5,808 nucleotides of DNA from Anaerolineae bacterium (GTDB lineage Bacteria > Chloroflexota > Anaerolineae > B4-G1 > SLSP01), in NCBI GenBank assembly GCA_016927095.1, contig JAFGNI010000697.1, positions 1 through 5,808 of the forward strand, given 5' to 3'. Numbering within the stretch: position 1 is the first letter of the stretch; every line of letters starts with the position of its first letter. Shown one piece after another: positions 5,797 to 5,808 of this stretch. The translations under genes were made by a program, and so were the position numbers. The notes under the pieces are model-generated. The model was not told the DNA's origin and ran no database searches. It saw only the letters and a list, made by a program, of their open reading frames with translations.

Positions 5797-5808
5797 TTGC
5801 AGACGTCA
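5797..5808 (+). CDS. Possible start of a downstream co-transcribed gene (4 codons visible)
   Basis: TTG CAG ACG TCA could be the first four codons (M-Q-T-S) of a gene that continues past the window. The case rests only on the AAGGAGG eight bases upstream and the 13-base distance from the previous stop. TTG is a less common start, and a later ATG or GTG outside the window could be the true one. A second TadE/TadG-like or other Tad pilus protein would be typical here, but nothing in four codons shows it. Confidence 0.3.

Overview
The window looks like chromosomal DNA from a GC-rich bacterium. My best guess is the Chloroflexota (Anaerolineae-like). The reasons are a TadE-type pseudopilin N-terminus fused to a very long extracellular part, a Pro/Thr/Glu linker of repeated EEPT units typical of that phylum's surface proteins, and sigma70-like promoters with strong Shine-Dalgarno sites. 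This is an inference from style; no taxonomic marker gene is present.

Layout. The left 2.2 kb is a minus-strand, operon-like set read right to left: a histidine-phosphatase-superfamily enzyme (2155 to 1418), a 12-helix MFS transporter resembling the FHS/NaGLT1/MFSD4 sugar-transporter branch (1391 to 180), and the first 28 codons of a phosphotriesterase-family metal-dependent hydrolase (86 to the left edge). Gaps are 26 and 93 bases, each gene has a recognisable ribosome binding site, and a good promoter (TTGACA-N17-TATCTT) precedes the first gene. An importer between a phosphatase and a PTE/lactonase-type hydrolase suggests a small uptake-and-hydrolysis cassette; the substrate cannot be read from the sequence.

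The roughly 340-base divergent intergenic region (2156-2492) carries that promoter and a plus-strand promoter with two alternative -10 elements. It also holds an inverted repeat touching the minus-strand -35 box and a 7-bp hairpin in the plus-strand leader.

The right 3.3 kb is one plus-strand gene (2493-5783, 1096 aa). It starts as a textbook TadE pseudopilin, with a prepilin-like G|QALVEF site and one membrane helix. It then continues through a proline-rich stalk into a chain of beta domains: invasin-type Ig-like, an unassigned beta region, CARDB, a concanavalin-like domain, a jelly-roll/CBM-like domain and a carboxypeptidase-regulatory-like domain. TadE proteins are normally about 150-200 aa, so this looks like a pseudopilin-anchored surface adhesin or sugar-binding protein and is the most interesting object here. 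A strong Shine-Dalgarno sequence directly after its stop suggests a co-transcribed gene beyond the right edge. I saw no tRNA, rRNA, CRISPR array or mobile element.
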